Shown here: positions 8,510-16,839 of the stretch, piece after piece
Numbering within the stretch: position 1 is the stretch's first letter
How the letters are laid out: the number at the start of each line of letters is the position of its first letter
From: Enterousia sp045617905
GTDB lineage: Bacteria > Pseudomonadota > Alphaproteobacteria > Rs-D84
Length of the DNA: 64,000 bases
Reading direction: 5' to 3'
NCBI GenBank assembly: GCA_045617905.1
Contig: JAZLJO010000014.1
Span: forward strand, 62,001-126,000
Made by a program: the position numbers and the translations under genes
Notes under the pieces: model-generated
The model's database searches: none
What the model was told of the DNA's origin: nothing
Seen by the model: the letters and a program-made list of their open reading frames with translations, nothing else

Positions 8510-9943
8510 ATGAATATTCAATTTACAGATTTAATTGCAAACAGTCCCAACGCCCCCGGGGTATATCGTATGTTTGACGCCGACAACAATTTATTGTATG
8601 TAGGCAAGGCAAAAAATTTATCCAACAGATTAAAACAATATATTGACATATCAAAATTAGAACCACATAAACAGGTTATGCGCACTTTGGTGACCCGCGT
8701 AGAATGGGAAACGGTTGCCACAGAATCAGATGCATTGATACGTGAACAAGAATTAATAAAAACATTAAAACCCAAATATAACATAATGTTAACAGATGGT
8801 AAAATGTATCCAATGATTGCATTAACAACATCTGAGTATCCACGATTATTAAAATTTCGTGGAAAAATTTCACAACGTCGTGATGTATTTGGCCCTTATC
8901 CATCTGTCAATGCACTGAACGAAACAATAAAAACAATACAAAAAGTATGTCAAATCCGCACATGCACAGATACATTCATGCGCAACCGTTCACGACCATG
9001 TCTGTTACATCAAATCGGCAGATGCAGCGGTCCATGTTGCATAGAACAAACAGATTATAATTTACGCACACAACTTGCACGTCGCATTTTATCTGGCGAC
9101 AGTGAACCTATTATCGCGGATTTAACCCAACAAATGAAAAACTTTGCCATTTCTATGGATTATGAATCTGCGGCAATATGTCGCGACAAAATCGCCGCAT
9201 TAACTCATACATCCAGTCGCGGGACATTAAAAAACACCAAAACAAACAATGGTGAAAATATTAATTGGGATGAAACAGTAACAGAATTAGAAAAATTATT
9301 AGGAATAAAAATTGAATGTGCAGGTGTATTTGATAATTCCCATCTGTTTGGTCACAGTCCGGTTGGTGCAATGATTACATTTGGTCATAATGGTTTTATT
9401 AAATCCGGTTACCGACATTTTAAATTGCGTGACACAGGCCGGGCCGGCAATGATATCGCAATGATGGCAGAATTTGTAACACGTGCCACAGAACGTGGGC
9501 CAAAATTAGATTTAATAATTGTTGATGGGGGACCGGCCCAATGGAATATTGCCCATAAAACCGCACCTAATATACCAATTTTTGGTGTAACAAAGGGTGT
9601 GGTTCGAAATGGTGATGAACACTTCATTATGCCCAATGGGGATATTTACCGGGACATGCCTCATGACAGCAAACTGTTTTTAATGTTACGTTCTGTTCGG
9701 GATGAAGCACATCGTTTTGTAATAACATATCACAGGACCGTTCGTGCAAAAACATTAACATCATCTGTATTGGATGAAATTGACGGCATTGGGGCGAAAC
9801 GAAAACACGCATTATTAACGCATTTTGGTTCGGCCCGTGCGGTGGCGGATGCAGATTTAGCAACATTACTGCGTGTCCCCGGATTAGGTAAAACTGCGGC
9901 CGAAAAAATTTATGCCCATTTTCATTCAAACGTGATACAATAA
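8510..9943 (+). CDS. uvrC: UvrABC excinuclease subunit C
   Basis: Makes the two incisions in nucleotide excision repair. The start at 8510 (MNIQFTDLI) leaves 477 residues, shorter than the roughly 600 of E. coli. Domains in order are an N-terminal GIY-YIG nuclease (GVYRMFD, LYVGKAKNLSNRLKQY), the Cys-containing segment RPCLLHQIGRCSGPC, a UVR motif around MDYESAAICRDKI, the RNase H-like nuclease (FDNSHLFG, IIVDGGPAQ, DEAHRFVITYHR) and a C-terminal helix-hairpin-helix pair. All key catalytic motifs are present. pgsA follows after 45 bases. Confidence 0.95.
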   Translation: MNIQFTDLIANSPNAPGVYRMFDADNNLLYVGKAKNLSNRLKQYIDISKLEPHKQVMRTLVTRVEWETVATESDALIREQELIKTLKPKYNIMLTDGKMYPMIALTTSEYPRLLKFRGKISQRRDVFGPYPSVNALNETIKTIQKVCQIRTCTDTFMRNRSRPCLLHQIGRCSGPCCIEQTDYNLRTQLARRILSGDSEPIIADLTQQMKNFAISMDYESAAICRDKIAALTHTSSRGTLKNTKTNNGENINWDETVTELEKLLGIKIECAGVFDNSHLFGHSPVGAMITFGHNGFIKSGYRHFKLRDTGRAGNDIAMMAEFVTRATERGPKLDLIIVDGGPAQWNIAHKTAPNIPIFGVTKGVVRNGDEHFIMPNGDIYRDMPHDSKLFLMLRSVRDEAHRFVITYHRTVRAKTLTSSVLDEIDGIGAKRKHALLTHFGSARAVADADLATLLRVPGLGKTAAEKIYAHFHSNVIQ

Positions 9944-9988
9944 ACGACATTGATACATTATCAATTCATAATCAAAAGGAGTATTATT

Positions 9989-10588
9989 ATGAAATTTTTT
10001 GTAAACTTTTTATCCGCATTTCGTATTTGTGCATCATTTGCAATTATCCCTTTATTAATGCTGGGATTATATACAACAACATTGATTGTATATTTTTTGG
10101 CAGCGGCATCCGATTGGTTTGACGGATATTTGGCCCGCAAATATGCAGTTTGCACAAAAATCGGTGGTGTAATGGATCACACAGGTGATAAATTATTGGT
10201 GGCAAATACACTGATAATGTTGGCTGTAATGATGCCAGTTTGGTTTATTGTCGTTCCAACAATTGTTATGATTGCACGTGATTTGTATATCAGCGGCTTA
10301 CGTGAATTTTTGGGAACACAAAAAATTGAAATGCCCGTTCCACACGCACGTTTTTCATTAGGTAAAGTAAAAACAACCCTGCAAATGGTTGCAACAATCG
10401 CATTTTTAACATGGTTGGTTATCCCACAAATGATATCAGTTGCCCCCAGCAACCGTACATTAATCGTTATATTTGAACAAATGCCATCAATTGCGGTTAC
10501 CATTTTGTGGTTGGCATTAATTGCATCCGTTGTATCGGCCATGCAATACACGGTAACATTTATCCAAAAATTACAAAAAATTAAATAA
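9989..10588 (+). CDS. pgsA: CDP-diacylglycerol-glycerol-3-phosphate 3-phosphatidyltransferase
   Basis: Integral membrane enzyme of phosphatidylglycerol synthesis. The CDP-alcohol phosphotransferase signature is complete: DWFDGYLAR, eight residues, then GGVMDHTGD, giving the four catalytic aspartates. The 199-residue length and several hydrophobic helices match PgsA. The start at 9989 is chosen for AAAGGAG upstream. It follows uvrC, a common pairing in proteobacteria. Confidence 0.93.
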   Translation: MKFFVNFLSAFRICASFAIIPLLMLGLYTTTLIVYFLAAASDWFDGYLARKYAVCTKIGGVMDHTGDKLLVANTLIMLAVMMPVWFIVVPTIVMIARDLYISGLREFLGTQKIEMPVPHARFSLGKVKTTLQMVATIAFLTWLVIPQMISVAPSNRTLIVIFEQMPSIAVTILWLALIASVVSAMQYTVTFIQKLQKIK

Positions 10589-10597
10589 AGAAAAATA

Positions 10598-10632
10598 AAA
10601 ACAGACCGAAAAAAATCGGTCTGTTTTTTTAC
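10598..10632. terminator. Bidirectional terminator between pgsA and the META lipoprotein
   Basis: A stem pairs ACAGACCGA with TCGGTCTGT, flanked by A- and T-runs, between two converging genes. Confidence 0.9.
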
Positions 10633-10643
10633 AACAAAAATCA

Positions 10644-11078
10644 TTACATTTCATCAACAACGGTTATTTCTTTAATCACAGGTTCTGGTTCCGCATCAAC
10701 CTGTTGAAATACGATTGTACGTCCGTCTGCATTTTCCAATGTTAATTTACCTTCATCCGTTAATGTGTATGTTTGAACCGTTTCTAAAAATTTGAAATAA
10801 TCTTGTTCTATTTCCATTTCATTCAAAGGCCCCATCATCATTGTTGATGCAATTGGTCCAAAATTGATTTTATCACCGTTTAATTCATACGTTCCGTTAT
10901 ATAAATTAACGACACGACCATTTACACGCATTTCATCATTGGCAAACGTTAAAACAATATTTGCCCCACGTTCATCGGAAACAAAATTTGTGCCACGCAA
11001 TGGATTTGCATTATCATTTTGTCCACATGCCGCAACCGTTAACAATGAAACAGATATTAAGACATTTTTTATATTCAT
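10644..11078 (-). CDS. META-domain (HslJ-like) lipoprotein
   Basis: A 144-residue predicted lipoprotein whose signal peptide ends in a lipobox (TVAAC at about residue 18). The mature part resembles the META/HslJ fold: GTYELNGDKINFGPIAST, then a motif of the kind EQDYFKFLETVQTYTL, then GKLTLENADGRTIVFQ. HslJ-type proteins are outer-membrane lipoproteins linked to stress and drug tolerance; the role here is inferred. Its own promoter lies in the space before tRNA-Asp. Confidence 0.7.
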   Translation of the reverse strand: MNIKNVLISVSLLTVAACGQNDNANPLRGTNFVSDERGANIVLTFANDEMRVNGRVVNLYNGTYELNGDKINFGPIASTMMMGPLNEMEIEQDYFKFLETVQTYTLTDEGKLTLENADGRTIVFQQVDAEPEPVIKEITVVDEM

Positions 11079-11162
11079 TATTTACCCCTTTTCCATAATA
11101 AATTGGTTTTATGACACAAATCATACACCAGACAAAAAAATATGTAAATATGAAATAAATCA

Positions 11163-11194
11163 TAAAAAAATACGCATCAAACAATGATGCGTAT
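11163..11194 (-). terminator. Terminator of the tRNA-Asp gene
   Basis: A perfect 10-bp stem (11170-11179 with 11185-11194) is followed on the minus strand by a run of seven T, ten bases after the tRNA CCA end. Confidence 0.9.
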
Positions 11195-11204
11195 TTTATA
11201 ACTG

Positions 11205-11281
11205 TGGCGGGATGTAAGGGGCTCGAACCCTCGACCTTCTGCGTGACAGGCAGACGCTCTAACCAGCTGAGCTAACACCCC
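11205..11281 (-). tRNA. tRNA-Asp (anticodon GTC)
   Basis: On the minus strand a 77-nt cloverleaf is complete. The acceptor GGGGTGT pairs with ACATCCC, the D-arm contains AGCTCAGCTGGTTAGAGC, the anticodon arm TCTGC-CTGTCAC-GCAGA has GTC at the anticodon, and the T-arm has TTCGAGC. The CCA end is encoded. Confidence 0.97.
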
Positions 11282-11292
11282 AAGCGCTTTAT

Positions 11293-11321
11293 ATAATATA
11301 CTGTTTGAAATATAAATGCAA
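11293..11321 (-). promoter_or_regulatory. Promoter of tRNA-Asp
   Basis: On the minus strand TTGCAT (11321-11316) and TATTAT (11298-11293) are 17 bases apart, twelve bases before the mature tRNA 5' end. The remaining stretch up to the island gene at 11609 is AT-rich and holds only a possible TATAAT at 11467-11472. Confidence 0.6.
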
Positions 11322-11608
11322 GTATTTTTTAAAATTTTATCAATTAATTATACATAATTGTATATCTGAATAAAAAAACATAACCAATAAAATCTAACCA
11401 ACGTTTTTTATTCATGCAGGAATCATATCACAAAATGCCAGAAATCTCAATCTTTTTGTCTTTAATTATAATAAAAATCTAACGTTCGATTAATCTTTCT
11501 TCTAAAACACAAAAATATCCCGATCCACAGGTTGATTGTGATATTGCAAATATCGACATTATTGAACGTAATTTACACCCCGATATATTAAAAATATTAT
11601 TATCGGAC

Positions 11609-12463
11609 ATGACAACCGGGCATAACATTGTATGGGCATGTGATGATTATATTATATATGGGAATAAATATAAACCCGGCTGTCAAATCACAAAAGATTT
11701 AATCACACACAAAACAAATAAAAACATTATCCAACCACGTATTTTAAAAGAAAAGTGTTATCAACGCGAACGCACCAAAACCCATGCCGAGGTTTTTACC
11801 CCATCCTGGATATGCAATGAAATGAACAATTATTGTGATGAAGAATGGTTTGGCAGAAAAGACGTTTTTAACACAGTAAATAATGATAACACATGGACGG
11901 CGACAACAACACCAATATATGTCCCGGGTGACAAACAATGGCATCAATACGTTTTATCAAAACGAATTGAAATTACCTGTGGCGAGGCCCCGTATTTAGT
12001 ATCACCATACGACACAACCACAGGAAAAATTATTCCAATTGAACAACGTATCGGACAATTGGACCGAAAATTACGTGTAATAAACGAAAATATGAATTCG
12101 GAACGTTATTGGTTTGATTGGGCGGCAAAGGCATACCAAAGCACATACGGATATGAATTTCAGGGTGATAATTTATTATTGGCACGTGAAAATCTGCTTT
12201 ATACGTTTATTGATAATTACAAATTTAAATTTGGCAAAGAACCAAATATTCAAAAACAAAAGAAAATAGCCCAAATAATCGCATGGAATATGTGGCAAAT
12301 GAACGGTTTAACAGATTGCACACCGTTCAGTTCTGAATCCGGCGACTTTTATCAAATGGGCATGTTTGGCAGTGCCCCATTACCATGCCGGATTATTGAT
12401 TGGGAAAAAAATTTACAAATATTTTTCAAAGATTTAAAAAAGGAAAACAGCAATGAAATTTGA
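11609..12463 (+). CDS. Restriction-modification methyltransferase, N-terminal half (AdoMet-binding part), possibly 5'-damaged
   Basis: A 284-residue protein resembling the small DNA-methyltransferase subunits usually annotated as restriction endonuclease subunit M. Visible marks are AEVFTPSWICNEMNN (motif X-like FTP segment), EEWFGRKDVFN and ITCGEAPYLVSPYDTTTG, which probably stands for the AdoMet motif I. It has no NPPY motif; that is on the next gene, which overlaps it by 11 bases. The first ATG has no Shine-Dalgarno. The same frame continues upstream without stop to 11483 and reads plausibly as protein (IIERNLHPDILKILLSD), yet contains no ATG, GTG or TTG. The true start may be lost or non-standard. 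Confidence 0.6.
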   Translation: MTTGHNIVWACDDYIIYGNKYKPGCQITKDLITHKTNKNIIQPRILKEKCYQRERTKTHAEVFTPSWICNEMNNYCDEEWFGRKDVFNTVNNDNTWTATTTPIYVPGDKQWHQYVLSKRIEITCGEAPYLVSPYDTTTGKIIPIEQRIGQLDRKLRVINENMNSERYWFDWAAKAYQSTYGYEFQGDNLLLARENLLYTFIDNYKFKFGKEPNIQKQKKIAQIIAWNMWQMNGLTDCTPFSSESGDFYQMGMFGSAPLPCRIIDWEKNLQIFFKDLKKENSNEI

Positions 12464-13466
12464 TTTTTGCATTGGTAATCCACCATATCAGGAAATGAAA
12501 CAAGATACTTCTGATAAACCTGTTTATGATAAATTTATGATTGCTTCATATGATATCAGTACTGTTGTAGAATTAATTACACCTGCTAGATTTTTATTTA
12601 ACGCAGGAAAAACTCAAAAGCACTGGAATGAAAAAATGCTTAATGATGAGCATTTTAAAGTTTTGCATTATTTTCCAGATGCAGGCAAGGTATTTCCTAA
12701 TACAGATATTAAAGGGGGAGTAGCTGTTCATTTATACAACAAAACTCAAAAATTTGCAGCAACACAAATTTTTACATCATTCATGGAATTAAATAGCATT
12801 TTAAACAAGGTCCGTGCAAATGAAAATTTTTTTATAGATTCTTATGTTTATTCAGAAAGTAGTTATAGGTATACTCAAGAACTTATGAATGAAAAACATG
12901 AATTAGTCCAGAGATTAAAAAAATCCAGTCAAAATTTTGTTGCTTCTAATGCATTTGAAATTCTTCCGGAAATATTTTCTGAAAAAAGGAATGATGATGA
13001 CATAGAAATAATAGGACGTTTTTGTAATTCTAGAACATCACGATTTATAAAAAAGAAATATATCAATGGCCCAGATAATTTTGATAAGTATAAAATATTT
13101 TTACCTAAAGCAAATGGTTCAGGAGCATTAGGAGAAATACTTTCTACTCCACTGATTGGCCATCCACTGATTGGCCATACCCAAACATTTATATCCATAG
13201 GATTGTTTGAAAAAGAATCTGAGGCAGAAGCCTGTTTAAAATATATAAAAAGTAAATTTGCAAGAGTTTTGCTAGGTGTCCTTAAAATAACACAAGATAA
13301 TAAGAAAAATGTTTGGAAGTATGTCCCATTACAAGATTTTACAGAAAATTCGGATATAGATTGGTCAAAGTCTATTCATGAAATAGATTTACAATTATAT
13401 AAAAAATACGGTTTGGATGATGCCGAGATTGATTTTATCGAAACACATGTAAGGGAGATGCAGTAA
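12453..13466 (+). CDS. N6-adenine DNA methyltransferase half with NPPY motif and target-recognition region
   Basis: The 337-residue protein begins MKFDFCIGNPPYQE, so the catalytic motif IV (NPPY) of an N6-adenine methyltransferase of the Eco57I type stands at its very start. The rest is probably the target-recognition domain, which sets the DNA sequence specificity. AAGGA lies before the ATG, and the start overlaps the previous gene. Codon use differs from both neighbours: AGA/AGG arginine and TCT/GCT are frequent, where flanking genes favour CGT and GCA. A 15-bp in-frame duplication lies at 13149-13178. It likely works as a complex with an AdoMet-binding half; which one is unknown. Confidence 0.75.
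   Translation: MKFDFCIGNPPYQEMKQDTSDKPVYDKFMIASYDISTVVELITPARFLFNAGKTQKHWNEKMLNDEHFKVLHYFPDAGKVFPNTDIKGGVAVHLYNKTQKFAATQIFTSFMELNSILNKVRANENFFIDSYVYSESSYRYTQELMNEKHELVQRLKKSSQNFVASNAFEILPEIFSEKRNDDDIEIIGRFCNSRTSRFIKKKYINGPDNFDKYKIFLPKANGSGALGEILSTPLIGHPLIGHTQTFISIGLFEKESEAEACLKYIKSKFARVLLGVLKITQDNKKNVWKYVPLQDFTENSDIDWSKSIHEIDLQLYKKYGLDDAEIDFIETHVREMQ
13149..13178 (+). repeat. 15-bp tandem duplication inside the methyltransferase gene
   Basis: CCACTGATTGGCCAT occurs twice back to back, in frame, giving PLIGH-PLIGH in the presumed target-recognition region. Confidence 0.9.
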
Positions 13467-16400
13467 TGAAAAAACTGAATATCAAAACTCGTTCTGCTGT
13501 TGTTCCAATGTGTTATGCATATACCACACCGGAAATACAGCGACATAATGGTTGGACAAAAATAGGTTATACTGAAAATGATGTAAAACAACGTATTGCA
13601 CAGCAAACACAAACCGCGGATGTTCGGACTGTTTTACATTGGTACGAAAAAGCAATCTATGCAGATGGCAGTGGTGATACTTTTTCTGACAAAGATTTTC
13701 ATACATATTTAATCAAAAATGATGTTGCGCGTTTAGATAATACTGAATGGTTCAAAATATTACCGGATAAATCCCATGATATGTTTTTCGATTTTACTAA
13801 AAATCGTGGGGTATTAACCAGTTTTGGCGCAATTGATTATACATTACGCGCAGAACAAGCAAAGGCCGTTCATGATGCCAAAAGATATTTTGATGCTAAA
13901 ACATCTTTAGATGAACCAGAATTTTTATGGAATGCCAAACCAAGATTTGGAAAGACATTATCAGCCTATGATTTATGTAAACAATTGGGGGCACAAAAGG
14001 TTTTAATTTTAACCAATTATCCTGCGGTCGCAAATTCTTGGTATAATGATTATGTTAAATTTTTGGGAACAGAATCCGGATATTATTTCGTTAGCCAGGT
14101 CGATGCATTAAAAGGAAAAAAATACGTTTTAAGCCGTGAACAATATACAAAACATTTATCAGACCCCAACCATAAGGGATGTATTGAATTTATATCGCTG
14201 CAGGATTTAAAAGGATCCAGATATTTTGGTGGACAATACGATAAATTACAGGAAGTGGCCACGATAAAATGGGATTTGTTAATTATTGATGAAGCACATT
14301 ATGCCGTAGATACATTTAAATCCGGTATTGCTTTTGATCATATACAACGAAAATACACATTACATTTATCTGGCACCCCGTTCAAAGCCATTGCAAATAT
14401 GAAATTTGATAACGATGCCATATTCAATTGGACATATGTTGATGAACAAACCGCAAAACGTAACTGGCCAAAATATAGCGAAGAAGAAAATCCATATGCT
14501 GTGATGCCACAACTAAATATGTACACATATCAAATGTCCGATATTGTGCGCGATAAATTACAACACGGTGCAGATTTTGATAATGATGGTGAAGACGAGG
14601 CGTATGCATTTGATTTGAACGAATTTTTTATAACAAATGCAGATGGAAATTTTAAACACGACGAATCTGTTGATAAATTTTTGAATGCACTGGTTACACA
14701 AACCCGTTTCCCATTCTCTACACCTGAATTACGTAATGAATTAAATCATACATTCTGGTTATTACAATATGTTGACAGTTGTAAAGCATTAGCTAAAAAG
14801 TTAAAAGAACATCCCGTATTTAAAGAATACGAGATTGTACTGGCTGCTGGTGATGGCAGACTAGATGAAGAAGAAGCAAGTATAAAAGCATACGATAAGG
14901 TTGTTAAGGCAATAAAAGAACACGATAAAACCATTACATTATCCGTTCGTCAACTGGCAACCGGTATCACAATTCCGGAATGGACAGCAGTATTGATGTT
15001 AGGTAACATGAAAACGCCTGAATTATATATGCAGGCTGCATTTCGTGCACAAAATCCATGCTTGTTTAAAACAAAAGATGGCAAATTGCAACGGAAAGAA
15101 AATGCATATGTATTTGATTTTGATCCATCCAGAACATTAACTGTGTTTGATGACTTTGCAAACAATAACCATTCTGGGACTGCTGGGGGACGTGGCGATA
15201 CAGATACACGAAAAAAACAAATAAAAGAACTTTTAAACTTCTTTCCTGTATATGGCGAAGATGATAGTGGTGAAATGATATCGTTGGATCCAGAAAAGGT
15301 TTTGACGATACCACGCAAAATTCACGCCAAAGAAGTGGTTCATCGTGGTTTTATGAGTAACTTCTTATTCCAAAACATACATAATTTATTCAATGCCCCA
15401 CAAAGCGTAATCGATGCCGTTAATAATATTGCAGCGGTTAAAGAACCAACAACAATTACCCCTAAAACAGGCGAATCATTGAATATTAATCCAGAAACCG
15501 GCGACATTGAAATACCACAAGAAACTGTTGTTGGGTTGGCCACAGATGTATTTGGCGAAAAAATTTATGGCAAACAAGAAATTGAATCAAACAAACAACC
15601 TGCCATAAATATTCCAGACAACATAAACAAAAATTCTGTTTTAGATGAAATGAAACAGGATTGTAAAAATAATGTAATAACACCTTTAATAGATAAAGCA
15701 AAAGAAAAATACGGCAAAGATGTAACGAAAACTACAATACAATCTATCGAAAAAAAAGCTGTTGCTGCGGCTGATTTCGAAATTAATAAAATTTATGCTG
15801 ATCACCAAATTGAAAAATCCACATTAGAATCACAAAGACAAGACGCAATTGCTGTTGCATTAACCAAAGACGACAAAAAAACCGTAGAATTACTGTATGA
15901 CGCAAAACAGGCAGAATTAGATCAACAATTCAAACAAACAGTTGCAGAAAAAGAGAAAGAAATAATAAAGCAAACCTGTGAAACGATTGTTACGCAGATT
16001 GAAATTAATAAAAATAATAAAGAAAAAAATAAAAAAGAAGACGAAATACGCGACCATTTACGTGGTTTTGCACGCAGTATACCGGCGTTTTTGATGGCAT
16101 ATGGGGATGAAAATACCACATTGGAAAATTTTGACACTATTATTCCCGCCAATGTTTTTCAAGAGGTCACTGGTATAACGCTGGATCAATTTATAATGTT
16201 ACGCGATGGTGCAGATTATTTTGATGAACAGACCGGTACTACCCAGCATTTTGAAGGACATTTATTTGACCCTATTGTTTTTAATGATTCTGTTATCGAA
16301 TTTTTAAATAAAAAACAAAACTTGGCAAACTATTTTGATGAAAATAATACAGAAGATATTTTTGATTACATTCCACCACAAAAAACCAACCAAATATTTA

Positions 16401-16780
16401 CACCCAAAAAGGTTGTGAAAGAAATGGTTAATTATTTGGAACAAGAAAATCCCGGATGTTTTGATGACCCAAATAAGACTTTTATCGACCTGTATATGAA
16501 ATCAGGTTTGTATATAACAGAAATTGTTAAACGCCTATATAATAGTATCGGGTTAAAATCTGCATATCCCAACGGGGCGGAAAGATTAAGACATATATTT
16601 GAAAAACAAATATACGGACTTGCCCCAACAGAAATTATATATCGTATTGCAACAAATTATATTTTGGGTTTTGATAAAACATCACAAATAACAAAACATA
16701 ATTTAAAAATGTTTGACACATTACCTTCGGCCCAAAAAGGAACACTTGAACAGGATTTAGATAATGTTTTTAAAAATTAA
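13466..16780 (+). CDS. T5orf172/GIY-YIG-like nuclease-SF2 helicase protein with C-terminal methyltransferase-like half
   Basis: This 1104-residue multidomain protein is probably the restriction (translocase-nuclease) component. Residues about 10-100 resemble the T5orf172/GIY-YIG nuclease domain (YAYTTPE, GWTKIGYTENDVKQRI, then DKDFHTYL and TEWF); the usual catalytic Glu position looks like Asp. Next comes an SF2 helicase with PRFGKT (Walker A), IIDEAH, HLSGTPF, ATGITIP and AAFRAQNP. A charged coiled-coil linker spans about residues 740-870. The C-terminus has NQIFTPKKVVKEMV and TFIDLYMKSGLYITE, like motifs X and I of an adenine methyltransferase, but no NPPY follows before the stop. The ATG overlaps the previous stop codon (TAATG), so translation is coupled. 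Confidence 0.7.
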   Translation: MKKLNIKTRSAVVPMCYAYTTPEIQRHNGWTKIGYTENDVKQRIAQQTQTADVRTVLHWYEKAIYADGSGDTFSDKDFHTYLIKNDVARLDNTEWFKILPDKSHDMFFDFTKNRGVLTSFGAIDYTLRAEQAKAVHDAKRYFDAKTSLDEPEFLWNAKPRFGKTLSAYDLCKQLGAQKVLILTNYPAVANSWYNDYVKFLGTESGYYFVSQVDALKGKKYVLSREQYTKHLSDPNHKGCIEFISLQDLKGSRYFGGQYDKLQEVATIKWDLLIIDEAHYAVDTFKSGIAFDHIQRKYTLHLSGTPFKAIANMKFDNDAIFNWTYVDEQTAKRNWPKYSEEENPYAVMPQLNMYTYQMSDIVRDKLQHGADFDNDGEDEAYAFDLNEFFITNADGNFKHDESVDKFLNALVTQTRFPFSTPELRNELNHTFWLLQYVDSCKALAKKLKEHPVFKEYEIVLAAGDGRLDEEEASIKAYDKVVKAIKEHDKTITLSVRQLATGITIPEWTAVLMLGNMKTPELYMQAAFRAQNPCLFKTKDGKLQRKENAYVFDFDPSRTLTVFDDFANNNHSGTAGGRGDTDTRKKQIKELLNFFPVYGEDDSGEMISLDPEKVLTIPRKIHAKEVVHRGFMSNFLFQNIHNLFNAPQSVIDAVNNIAAVKEPTTITPKTGESLNINPETGDIEIPQETVVGLATDVFGEKIYGKQEIESNKQPAINIPDNINKNSVLDEMKQDCKNNVITPLIDKAKEKYGKDVTKTTIQSIEKKAVAAADFEINKIYADHQIEKSTLESQRQDAIAVALTKDDKKTVELLYDAKQAELDQQFKQTVAEKEKEIIKQTCETIVTQIEINKNNKEKNKKEDEIRDHLRGFARSIPAFLMAYGDENTTLENFDTIIPANVFQEVTGITLDQFIMLRDGADYFDEQTGTTQHFEGHLFDPIVFNDSVIEFLNKKQNLANYFDENNTEDIFDYIPPQKTNQIFTPKKVVKEMVNYLEQENPGCFDDPNKTFIDLYMKSGLYITEIVKRLYNSIGLKSAYPNGAERLRHIFEKQIYGLAPTEIIYRIATNYILGFDKTSQITKHNLKMFDTLPSAQKGTLEQDLDNVFKN

Positions 16781-16810
16781 TATATGATTTATATAACATA
16801 GCATAACTAT

Positions 16811-16839
16811 AAAAAACGCCCCAAAAGGGGGCGTTTTTT
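16811..16839. terminator. Bidirectional terminator between the restriction island and parC
   Basis: AAAAAACGCCCC pairs with GGGGCGTTTTTT around a short loop. Its right arm overlaps the parC stop codon at 16838-16840. Confidence 0.9.
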
